Positions 47,191 through 60,400 of a stretch of DNA of 64,000 nt are shown in pieces; within the stretch, counting starts at the first letter, position 1, and the number at the start of each line of letters is the position of its first letter. The stretch lies in contig CM067306.1 in NCBI GenBank assembly GCA_034231615.1, positions 31,566,617 through 31,630,616 of the forward strand, written 5' to 3'. Both the position numbers and the translations under genes were made by a program. The notes below the pieces were generated by a model. That model was not told the origin of the DNA. It saw only the letters and a list, made by a program, of their open reading frames with translations, and searched no databases. This DNA is from Meghimatium bilineatum. Lineage: Eukaryota; Mollusca; Gastropoda; Stylommatophora; Philomycidae.

Positions 47191-48783
47191 TTATAAGAAT
47201 GTGTTAATATGGCGTATATTTACATACAAAGTATATTTTATAAAAATGTTTACTTCTGAATTTTGCACTATAGAAACTAGGTAGAAAAAAATAATGTCAT
47301 AGGAACTAAGTAGAAAAAGAATGTGTTTATATGTCATATATTTATATACAAGGTAAATTTTATAAAAATATTTACTTCTGATTTTTGCATCATAGGAACT
47401 AAGTAGAAATAGAATGTGTTTATATGTCACATAAAAAGAAAAAGGAAATTTTACAAAAATGTTTATTTTTGAATTTTGCACTATAGGAACTAAGTAGAAA
47501 TAGAATGTGTTTATATGTAGCATAAAAAAAGAATATTCTTTTTAAATGTTAATTTTTTGAATTTTGCACTATAGGAATTAAGTAGAAAAAGAATGTATTT
47601 ATATGTCATATATACAAGGTAAATTTTATAAAAATATTTACTTATGATTTTTGCACTATAGGAATTAAGTAGAAATAGAATGTGTTTATATGTCGCATAA
47701 AAAGAAAATTTTTAAAAATGTTTATAAGAATGTGTTAATATGGCGCATATTTACATACAAAGTATATTTTATAAAAATGTTTACTTCTGAATTTTGCACT
47801 ATAGAAACTAGGTAGAAAAAAATAATGTCATAGGAACTAAGTAGAAAAAGAATGTGTTTATATGTCATATATTTATATACAAGGTAAATTTTATAAAAAT
47901 ATTTACTTCTGATTTTTGCATCATAGGAACTAAGTAGAAATAGAATGTGTTTATATGTCACATAAAAAGAAAAAGGAAATTTTACAAAAATGTTTATTTT
48001 TGAATTTTGCACTATAGGAACTAAGTAGAAATAGAATGTGTTTATATGTAGCATAAAAAAAGAATATTCTTTTTAAATGTTAATTTTTTGAATTTTGCAC
48101 TATAGGAATTAAGTAGAAAAAGAATGTATTTATATGTCATATATACAAGGTAAATTTTATAAAAATATTTACTTATGATTTTTGCACTATAGGAATTAAG
48201 TAGAAATAGAATGTGTTTATATGTCGCATAAAAAGAAAATTTTTAAAAATGTTTATAAGAATGTGTTAATATGGCGCATATTTACATACAAAGTATATTT
48301 TATAAAAATGTTTACTTCTGAATTTTGCACTATAGAAACTAGGTAGAAAAAAATAATGTCATAGGAACTAAGTAGAAAAAGAATGTGTTTATATGTCATA
48401 TATTTATATACAAGGTAAATTTTATAAAAATATTTACTTCTGATTTTTGCATCATAGGAACTAAGTAAAAAAAGAATGTGTTTATATGTCACATAAAAAG
48501 AAAAAGGAAATTTTATAAAAATGTTTATTTTTGAATTTTGCACTATAGGAACTAAGTAGAAATAGAATGTGTTTATATGTAGCATAAAAAAAGAATATTC
48601 TTTTTAAATGTTAATTTTTGGAATTTTGCACTATAGGATCTAAGTAGTAAAAGAATGTGTTTATGTACATAAATATAAAATAGTAAATTTTTTAATGTTT
48701 ATTTTTTGAATTTTGCACTATAGGAATTAAGTAGAAAAAGAATGTGTTTATATGTCATATATACAAGGTAAATTTTATAAAAA
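47191..48783. repeat. 531-bp higher-order units, middle block
   Basis: Landmarks at 47,191, 47,722 and 48,253 are 531 bp apart. The first two following copies are nearly identical to one another (shared TTTACTTATGATTT and TTTACAAAAATG variants), so they are recent duplicates. Confidence 0.88.
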
Positions 48784-48870
48784 TATTTACTTCTGATTTT
48801 TGCACTATAGGAATTAAGTAGAAATAGAATGTGTTTATATGTCGCATAAAAAGAAAATTTTTTTAAATGT

Positions 48871-51800
48871 TTATAAGAATGTGTTAATATGGCGCATATT
48901 TACATACAAAGTATATTTTATAAAAATGTTTACTTCTGAATTTCGCACTATAGAAACTAGGTAGAAAAAAATAATGTCATAGGAACTAAGTAGAAAAAGA
49001 ATGTGTTTATATGTCATATATTTATATACAAGGTAAATTTTATAAAAATATTTACTTCTTTTTTTTGCATCATAGGAACTAAGTAGAAAAAGAATGTGTT
49101 TATATGTCACATAAAAATAAAAAGGAAATTTTATAAAAATGTTTATTTTTGAATTTTGCACTATAGGAACTAAGCAGTAAAAGAATGTTTTTATGTAGCA
49201 TAAATATAAAATAGTAAATTTTTTTAATGTTTATTTTTTGAATTTTGCTCTATAGGATATAGTAGAAAAAGAATGTGTTTATATGTCATATATACAAGGA
49301 AAATTTTATAAAAATATTTACTTCTGATTTTTGCACTATAGGAATTAAGTAGAAAAAGATTGTGTCTATATGTCGCATCAAAAGAAAATTTTTAAATTTT
49401 TATTATAAGAATGTGTTAATATGGCGCATATTTACATACAAAGTATATTTTATAAAAATGTTTACTTCTGAATTTTGCACTATTGGAACTAAGCAGAAAA
49501 AGAATGTGTTTATATGTCATATATTTATATACAAGGTAAATTTTATAAAAATATTTACTTCTGATTTTTGCATCATAGGAACTAAGTAGAAAAAGAATGT
49601 GTTTATATGTCACATAAAAAGAAAAAAGGAAATTTTATAAAAATGTTTATTTTTTGAATTTTGCACTATAGGATCTAAGCAGTAAAAGAATGTGTTTATG
49701 TAGTAGCATAAATATAAAAGAGTAAATTTTTTTGATGTTTATTTTTTTAATTTTGCACTATAGGAATTAAGTAGAAAAAGAATGTGTTTATATGTCATAT
49801 ATACAAGGACAATTTTATAAAATATTTACTTCTGATTTTTGCACTATAGGAATTAAGTAGAAAAAGAATGTGTTTATATGTCGCATCAAAATAAAATTTT
49901 TTAAATTTTTTATAAGAATGTGTTAATATGGCGCATATTTACATACAAAGTATATTTTATAAAAATGTTTACTTCTGAATTTTGCACTATAGAAACTAGG
50001 TAGAAAAAAATAATGTCATAGGAACTAAGTAGAAAAAGAATGTGTTTATATGTCATATATTTATATACAAGGTAAATTTTATAAAAATATTTACTTCTGA
50101 TTTTTGCATCTAAGTAGAAAAAGAATGTGTTTATATGTCACATAACAAGAAAAAGGAAATTTTATAAAAATGTTTATTTTTGAAATTTTGCACTATAGGA
50201 ACTAAGTAGAAATAGAATGTGTTTATATGTAGCATAAAAAAAGAATATTCTTTTTAAATGTTAATTTTTGGAATTTTGCACTATAGGATCTAAGTAGTAA
50301 AAGAATGTGTTTATGTACATAAATATAAAATAGTAAATTTTTTAATGTTTATTTTTTGAATTTTGCACTATAGGAATTAAGTAGAAAAAGAATGTGTTTA
50401 TATGTCATATATACAAGGTAAATTTTATAAAAATATTTACTTCTGATTTTTGCACTATAGGAATTAAGTAGAAATAGAATGTGTTTATATGTCGCATAAA
50501 AAGAAAATTTTTTTAAATGTTTATAAGAATGTGTTAATATGGCGCATATTTACATACAAAGTATATTTTATAAAAATGTTTACTTCTGAATTTCGCACTA
50601 TAGAAACTAGGTAGAAAAAAATAATGTCATAGGAACTAAGTAGAAAAAGAATGTGTTTATATGTCATATATTTATATACAAGGTAAATTTTATAAAAATA
50701 TTTACTTCTTTTTTTTGCATCATAGGAACTAAGTAGAAAAAGAATGTGTTTATATGTCACATAAAAATAAAAAGGAAATTTTATAAAAATGTTTATTTTT
50801 GAATTTTGCACTATAGGAACTAAGCAGTAAAAGAATGTTTTTATGTAGCATAAATATAAAATAGTAAATTTTTTTAATGTTTATTTTTTGAATTTTGCTC
50901 TATAGGATATAGTAGAAAAAGAATGTGTTTATATGTCATATATACAAGGAAAATTTTATAAAAATATTTACTTCTGATTTTTGCACTATAGGAATTAAGT
51001 AGAAAAAGATTGTGTCTATATGTCGCATCAAAAAAAATTTTTAAATTTTTATTATAAGAATGTGTTAATATGGCGCATATTTACATACAAAGTATATTTT
51101 ATAAAAATGTTTACTTCTGAATTTTGCACTATTGGAACTAAGCAGAAAAAGAATGTGTTTATATGTCATATATTTATATACAAGGTAAATTTTATAAAAA
51201 TATTTACGTCTGATTTTTGTATCATAGGAACTAAGTAGAAAAAGAATGTGTTTATATGTCACATAAAAAGAAAAAAGGAAATTTTATAAAAATGTTTATT
51301 TTTTGAATTTTGCACTATAGGATCTAAGCAGTAAAAGAATGTGTTTATGTAGTAGCATAAATATAAAATAGTAAATTTTTTTGATGTTTATTTTTTTAAT
51401 TTTGCACTATAGGAATTAAGTAGAAAAAGAATGTGTTTATATGTCATATATACAAGGACAATTTTATAAAATATTTACTTCTGATTTTTGCACTATAGGA
51501 ATTAAGTAGAAAAAGAATGTGTTTATATGTCGCATCAAAATAAAATTTTTTAAAATTTTTTATAAGAATGTGTTAATATGGCGCATATTTACATACAAAG
51601 TATATTTTATAAAAATGTTTACTTCTGAATTTTGCACTATAGAAACTAGGTAGAAAAAAATAATGTCATAGGAACTAAGTAGAAAAAGAATGTGTTTATA
51701 TGTCACATAAAAAGAAAAAGGAAATTTTATAAAAATGTTTATTTTTGAATTTTGCACTATAGGAACTAAGTAGAAATAGAATGTGTTTATATGTAGCATA

Positions 51801-54273
51801 AAAAAAGAATATTCTTTTTAAATGTTAATTTTTGGAATTTTGCACTATAGGATCTAAGTAGTAAAAGAATGTGTTTATATGTAGCATAAAAAAAGAATAT
51901 TCTTTTTAAATGTTTATTTTTTGAATTTTGCACTATAGGAATTAAGTAGAAAAAGAATGTGTTTATATGTCATATATACAAGGTAAATTTTATAAAAATA
52001 TTTACTTCTGATTTTTGCACTATAGGAATTAAGAAGAAATAGAATGTGTTTATATGTCGCATAAAAAGAAAATTTTTTAAAATGTTTATAAGAATGTGTT
52101 AATATGGCGCATATTTACATACAAAGTATATTTTATAAAAATGTTTACTTCTGAATTTCGCACTATAGAAACTAGGTAGAAAAAAATAATGTCATAGGAA
52201 CTAAGTAGAAAAAGAATGTGTTTATATGTCATATATTTATATACAAGGTAAATTTTATAAAAATATTTACTTCTTTTTTTTGCATCATAGGAACTAAGTA
52301 GAAAAAGAATGTGTTTATATGTCACATAAAAATAAAAAGGAAATTTTATAAAAATGTTTATTTTTGAATTTTGCACTATAGGAACTAAGCAGTAAAAGAA
52401 TGTTTTTATGTAGCATAAATATAAAATAGTAAATTTTTTTAATGTTTATTTTTTGAATTTTGCTCTATAGGATATAGTAGAAAAAGAATGTGTTTATATG
52501 TCATATATACAAGGAAAATTTTATAAAAATATTTACTTCTGATTTTTGCACTATAGGAATTAAGTAGAAAAAGATTGTGTCTATATGTCGCATCAAAAGA
52601 AAATTTTTAAATTTTTATTATAAGAATGTGTTAATATGGCGCATATTTACATACAAAGTATATTTTATAAAAATGTTTACTTCTGAATTTTGCACTATTG
52701 GAACTAAGCAGAAAAAGAATGTGTTTATATGTCATATATTTATATACAAGGTAAATTTTATAAAAATATTTACTTCTGATTTTTGCATCATAGGAACTAA
52801 GTAGAAAAAGAATGTGTTTATATGTCACATAAAAAGAAAAAAGGAAATTTTATAAAAATGTTTATTTTTTGAATTTTGCACTATAGGATCTAAGCATAAA
52901 AAAATGTGTTTATGTAGTAGCATAAATATAAAATAGTAAATTTTTTTGATGTTTATTTTTTTAATTTTGCACTATAGGAATTAAGTAGAAAAAGAATGTG
53001 TTTATATGTCATATATACAAGGACAATTTTATAAAATATTTACTTCTGATTTTTGCACTATAGGAATTAAGTAGAAAAAGAATGTGTTTATATGTCGCAT
53101 CAAAATAAAAATTTTTAAATTTTTTATAAGAATGTGTTAATATGGCGCATATTTACATACAAAGTATATTTTATAAAAATGTTTACTTCTGAATTTTGCA
53201 CTATAGAAACTAGGTAGAAAAAAATAATGTCATAGGAACTAAGTAGAAAAAGAATGTGTTTATATGTCATATATTTATATACAAGGTAAATTTTATAAAA
53301 ATATTTACTTCTGATTTTTGCATCATAGGAACTAAGTAGAAATAGAATGTGTTTATATGTCACATAAAAAGAAAAAGGAAATTTTATAAAAATGTTTATT
53401 TTTGAATTTTGCACTATAGGAACTAAGTAGAAATAGAATGTGTTTATATGTAGCATAAAAAAAGAATATTCTTTTTAAATGTTAATTTTTTGAATTTTGC
53501 ACTATAGGAATTAAGTAGAAAAAGAATGTATTTATATGTCATATATACAAGGTAAATTTTATAAAAATATTTACTTCTGATTTTTGCACTATAGGAATTA
53601 AGTAGAAATAGAATGTGTTTATATGTCGCATAAAAAGAAAATTTTTAAAAATGTTTATAAGAATGTGTTAATATGGCGCATATTTACATACAAAGTATAT
53701 TTTATAAAAATGTTTACTTCTGAATTTTGCACTATAGAAACTAGGTAGAAAAAAATAATGTCATAGGAACTAAGTAGAAAAAGAATGTGTTTATATGTCA
53801 TATATTTATATACAAGGTAAATTTTATAAAAATATTTACTTCTGATTTTTGCATCATAGGAACTAAGTAAAAAAAGAATGTGTTTATATGTCACATAAAA
53901 AGAAAAAGGAAATTTTATAAAAATGTTTATTTTTGAATTTTGCACTATAGGAACTAAGTAGAAATAGAATGTGTTTATATGTAGCATAAAAAAAGAATAT
54001 TCTTTTTAAATGTTAATTTTATGGAATTTTGCACTATAGGATCTAAGTAGTAAAAGAATGTGTTTATGTACATAAATATAAAATAGTAAATTTTTTAATG
54101 TTTATTTTTTGAATTTTGCACTATAGGAATTAAGTAGAAAAAGAATGTGTTTATATGTCATATATACAAGGTAAATTTTATAAAAATATTTACTTCTGAT
54201 TTTTGCACTATAGGAATTAAGTAGAAATAGAATGTGTTTATATGTCACATAAAAAGAAAATTTTTTAAAATGT
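48871..54273. repeat. 1650- and 3215-bp units
   Basis: Landmarks at 48,871, 50,521 and 52,086 share private changes (GAATTTCGCAC, ACTTCTTTTTTTTGC, AAAAATAAAAAGG, TTGTGTCTATATG). The steps are 1650 and 1565 bp; the 85-bp difference equals one monomer. Hence 3215 bp separates 48,871 from 52,086 and 49,362 from 52,577. Confidence 0.87.
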
Positions 54274-57200
54274 TTATAAGAATGTGTTAATATGGCGCAT
54301 ATTTACATACAAAGTATATTTTATAAAAATGTTTACTTCTGAATTTCGCACTATAGAAACTAGGTAGAAAAAAATAATGTCATAGGAACTAAGTAGAAAA
54401 AGAATGTGTTTATATGTCATATATTTATATACAAGGTAAATTTTATAAAAATATTTACTTCTTTTTTTTGCATCATAGGAACTAAGTAGAAAAAGAATGT
54501 GTTTATATGTCACATAAAAATAAAAAGGAAATTTTATAAAAATGTTTATTTTTGAATTTTGCACTATAGGAACTAAGCAGTAAAAGAATGTTTTTATGTA
54601 GCATAAATATAAAATAGTAAATTTTTTTAATGTTTATTTTTTGAATTTTGCTCTATAGGATATAGTAGAAAAAGAATGTGTTTATATGTCATATATACAA
54701 GGAAAATTTTATAAAAATATTTACTTCTGATTTTTGCACTATAGGAATTAAGTAGAAAAAGATTGTGTCTATATGTCGCATCAAAAGAAAATTTTTAAAT
54801 TTTTATTATAAGAATGATGGCGCATATTTACATACAAAGTATATTTTATAAAAATGTTTACTTCTGAATTTTGCACTATTGGAACTAAGCAGAAAAAGAA
54901 TGTGTTTATATGTCATATATTTATATACAAGGTAAATTTTATAAAAATATTTACTTCTGATTTTTGCATCATAGGAACTAAGTAGAAAAAGAATGTGTTT
55001 ATATGTCACATAAAAAGAAAAAAGGAAATTTTATAAAAATGTTTATTTTTTGAATTTTGCACTATAGGATCTAAGCAGAAAAAAATGTGTTTATGTAGTA
55101 GCATAAATATAAAATAGTAAATTTTTTTGATGTTTATTTTTTTAATTTTGCACTATAGGAATTAAGTAGAAAAAGAATGTGTTTATATGTCATATATACA
55201 AGGACAATTTTATAAAATATTTACTTCTGATTTTTGCACTATAGGAATTAAGTAGAAAAAGAATGTGTTTATATGTCGCATCAAAATAAAAATTTTTAAA
55301 TTTTTTATAAGAATGTGTTAATATGGCGCATATTTACATACAAAGTATATTTTATAAAAATGTTTACTTCTGAATTTTGCACTATAGAAACTAGGTAGAA
55401 AAAAATAATGTCATAGGAACTAAGTAGAAAAAGAATGTGTTTATATGTCATATATTTATATACAAGGTAAATTTTATAAAAATATTTACTTCTGATTTTT
55501 GCATCATAGGAACTAAGTAGAAATAGAATGTGTTTATATGTCACATAAAAAGAAAAAGGAAATTTTATAAAAATGTTTATTTTTGAATTTTGCACTATAG
55601 GAACTAAGTAGAAATAGAATGTGTTTATATGTAGCATAAAAAAAGAATATTCTTTTTAAATGTTAATTTTTTGAATTTTGCACTATAGGAATTAAGTAGA
55701 AAAAGAATGTATTTATATGTCATATATACAAGGTAAATTTTATAAAAATATTTACTTCTGATTTTTGCACTATAGGAATTAAGTAGAAATAGAATGTGTT
55801 TATATGTCGCATAAAAAGAAAATTTTTAAAAATGTTTATAAGAATGTGTTAATATGGCGCATATTTACATACAAAGTATATTTTATAAAAATGTTTACTT
55901 CTGAATTTTGCACTATAGAAACTAGGTAGAAAAAAATAATGTCATAGGAACTAAGTAGAAAAAGAATGTGTTTATATGTCATATATTTATATACAAGGTA
56001 AATTTTATAAAAATATTTACTTCTGATTTTTGCATCATAGGAACTAAGTAAAAAAAGAATGTGTTTATATGTCACATAAAAAGAAAAAGGAAATTTTATA
56101 AAAATGTTTATTTTTGAATTTTGCACTATAGGAACTAAGTAGAAATAGAATGTGTTTATATGTAGCATAAAAAAAGAATATTCTTTTTAAATGTTAATTT
56201 TATGGAATTTTGCACTATAGGATCTAAGTAGTAAAAGAATGTGTTTATGTACATAAATATAAAATAGTAAATTTTTTAATGTTTATTTTTTGAATTTTGC
56301 ACTATAGGAATTAAGTAGAAAAAGAATGTGTTTATATGTCATATATACAAGGTAAATTTTATAAAAATATTTACTTCTGATTTTTGCACTATAGGAATTA
56401 AGTAGAAATAGAATGTGTTTATATGTCACATAAAAAGAAAATTTTTTAAAATGTTTATAAGAATGTGTTAATATGGCGCATATTTACATACAAAGTATAT
56501 TTTATAAAAATGTTTACTTCTGAATTTCGCACTATAGAAACTAGGTAGAAAAAAATTATGTCATAGGAACTAAGTAGAAAAAGAATGTGTTTATATGTCA
56601 TATATTTATATACAAGGTAAATTTTATAAAAATATTTACTTCTTTTTTTGCATCTTAGGAACTAAGTAGAAAAAGAATGTGTTTATATGTCACATAAAAA
56701 TAAAAAGGAAATTTTATAAAAATGTTTATTTTTGAATTTTGCACTATAGGAACTAAGCAGTAAAAGAATGTTTTTATGTAGCATAAATATAAAATAGTAA
56801 ATTTTTTTAATGTTTATTTTTTGAATTTTGCTCTATAGGATATAGTAGAAAAAGAATGTGTTTATATGTCATATATACAAGGAAAATTTTATAAAAATAT
56901 TTACTTCTGATTTTTGCACTATAGGAATTAAGTAGAAAAAGATTGTGTCTATATGTCGCATCAAAAGAAAATTTTTAAATTTTTATTATAAGAATGTGTT
57001 AATATGGCGCATATTTACATACAAAGTATATTTTATAAAAATGTTTACTTCTGAATTTTGCACTATTGGAACTAAGCAGAAAAAGAATGTGTTTATATGT
57101 CATATATTTATATACAAGGTAAATTTTAGTAAAATATTTACTTCTGATTTTTGCACTATAGGAACTAAGTAGAAAAAAGAATGCGTTTATGTCGCAGAAA

Positions 57201-57485
57201 TATAAAATAGTAAATTTTTTAATGTTTATTTTTTGAATTTTGCACTATAGGAATTAAGTAGAAAAAGAATGTGTTTATATGTCATATATACAAGGTAAAT
57301 TTTATAAAAATATTTACTTCTGATTTTTGCACTATAGGAATTAAGTAGAAATAAAATGTGTTTATATGTCGCATAAAAAGAAATTTTTTTAAAATGTTTA
57401 TAAGAATGTGTTAATATGGCGCATATTTACATACAAAGTATATTTTATAAAAATGTTTACTTCTGAATTTTGCACTATAGAAACT
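53124..57485. repeat. 2181-bp unit, two tandem copies
   Basis: Landmarks at 53,124 and 53,655 recur at 55,305 and 55,836. Private variants recur at the same offset, for example TTAATTTTATGGAATTTT near 54,014 and 56,195. The right end of the second copy merges into the 2664-bp pattern. Confidence 0.87.
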
Positions 57486-60400
57486 AGGTAGAAAAAAATA
57501 ATGTCATAGGAACTAAGTAGTAAAAGAATGTGTTTATATGTCATATATTTATATACAAGGTAAATTTTATAAAAATATTTACTTCTGATTTTTGCATCAT
57601 AGGAACTAAGTAGAAAAAGAATGTGTTTATATGTCACATAAAAAGAAAAAAGGAAATTTTATAAAAATGTTTATTTTTTGAATTTTGCACTATAGGATCT
57701 AAGCAGTAAAAGAATGTGTTTATGTAGTAGCATAAATATAAAATAGTAAATTTTTTTGATGTTTCTTTTTTGAATTTTGCACTATAGGATATAGTAGAAA
57801 AAGAATGTGTTTATATGTCACATAAAAAGAAAAAAGGAAATTTTATAAAAATGTTTATTTTTTGAATTTTGCACTATAGGATCTAAGCAGTAAAAGAATG
57901 TGTTTATGTAGTAGCATAAATATAAAATAGTAAATTTTTTTGATGTTTATTTTTTTAATTTTGCACTATAGGAATTAAGTAGAAAAAGAATGTGTTTATA
58001 TGTCATATATACAAGGAAAATTTTATAAAATATTTACTTCTGATTTTTGCACTATAGGAATTAAGTAGAAAAAGAATGTGTTTATATGTCGCATCAAAAT
58101 AAAATTTTTTAAATTTTTTATAAGAATGTGTTAATATGGCGCATATTTACATACAAAGTATATTTTATAAAAATGTTTACTTCTGAATTTTGCACTATTG
58201 GAACTAAGCAGAAAAAAATGTGTTTATATGTCATATATTTATATACAAGGTAAATTTTAGTAAAATATTTACTTCTGATTTTTGCACTATAGGAACTAAG
58301 TAGAAAAAAGAATGTGTTTATGTCGCAGAAATATATAAAAAAGATAATTTTTAAAATATTTATTTTTGAATTTTGCGCTATAGGAATTAAGTAGAATAGA
58401 ATGTGTTTATTTGTCATATATACAAGGACAATTTTATAAAAATATTTACTTCTGATTTTTGCACTATAGGAATTAAGTAGAAAAAGAATGTGTTTATATG
58501 TCGCATCAAAAGAAAATTTTTTAAATTTTTTATAAGAATGTGTTAATATGGCGCATATTTACATACAAAGTATATTTTATAAAAATGTTTACTTCTGAAT
58601 TTTGCACTATTGGAACTAAGCAGAAAAAAATGTGTTTATATGTCATATATTTATATACAAGGTAAATTTTATAAAAATATTTACTTCTGATTTTTGCATC
58701 ATAGGAACTAAGTAAAAAAAGAATGTGTTTATATGTCACATAAAAAGAAAAAGGAAATTTTATAAAAATGTTTATTTTTGAATTTTGCACTATAGGAACT
58801 AAGTAGAAATAGAATGTGTTTATATGTAGCATAAAAAAAGAATATTCTTTTTAAATGTTAATTTTATGGAATTTTGCACTATAGGATCTAAGTAGTAAAA
58901 GAATGTGTTTATGTACATAAATATAAAATAGTAAATTTTTTAATGTTTATTTTTTGAATTTTGCACTATAGGAATTAAGTAGAAAAAGAATGTGTTTATA
59001 TGTCATATATACAAGGTAAATTTTATAAAAATATTTACTTCTGATTTTTGCACTATAGGAATTAAGTAGAAATAGAATGTGTTTATATGTCACATAAAAA
59101 GAAAATTTTTTAAAATGTTTATAAGAATGTGTTAATATGGCGCATATTTACATACAAAGTATATTTTATAAAAATGTTTACTTCTGAATTTCGCACTATA
59201 GAAACTAGGTAGAAAAAAATTATGTCATAGGAACTAAGTAGAAAAAGAATGTGTTTATATGTCATATATTTATATACAAGGTAAATTTTATAAAAATATT
59301 TACTTCTTTTTTTGCATCATAGGAACTAAGTAGAAAAAGAATGTGTTTATATGTCACATAAAAATAAAAAGGAAATTTTATAAAAATGTTTATTTTTGAA
59401 TTTTGCACTATAGGAACTAAGCAGTAAAAGAATGTTTTTATGTAGCATAAATATAAAATAGTAAATTTTTTTAATGTTTATTTTTTGAATTTTGCTCTAT
59501 AGGATATAGTAGAAAAAGAATGTGTTTATATGTCATATATACAAGGAAAATTTTATAAAAATATTTACTTCTGATTTTTGCACTATAGGAATTAAGTAGA
59601 AAAAGATTGTGTCTATATGTCGCATCAAAAGAAAATTTTTAAATTTTTATTATAAGAATGTGTTAATATGGCGCATATTTACATACAAAGTATATTTTAT
59701 AAAAATGTTTACTTCTGAATTTTGCACTATTGGAACTAAGCAGAAAAAGAATGTGTTTATATGTCATATATTTATATACAAGGTAAATTTTAGTAAAATA
59801 TTTACTTCTGATTTTTGCACTATAGGAACTAAGTAGAAAAAAGAATGCGTTTATGTCGCAGAAATATAAAATAGTAAATTTTTTAATGTTTATTTTTTGA
59901 ATTTTGCACTATAGGAATTAAGTAGAAAAAGAATGTGTTTATATGTCATATATACAAGGTAAATTTTATAAAAATATTTACATCTGATTTTTGCACTATA
60001 GGAATTAAGTAGAAATAAAATGTGTTTATATGTCGCATAAAAAGAAATTTTTTTTTAATGTTTATAAGAATGTGTTAATATGGCGCATATTTACATACAA
60101 AGTATATTTTATAAAAATGTTTACTTCTGAATTTTGCACTATAGAAACTAGGTAGAAAAAAATAATGTCATAGGAACTAAGTAGTAAAAGAATGTGTTTA
60201 TATGTCATATATTTATATACAAGGTAAATTTTATAAAAATATTTACTTCTGATTTTTGCATCATAGGAACTAAGTAGAAAAAGAATGTGTTTATATGTCA
60301 CATAAAAAGAAAAAAGGAAATTTTATAAAAATGTTTATTTTTTGAATTTTGCACTATAGGATCTAAGCAGTAAAAGAATGTGTTTATGTAGTAGCATAAA

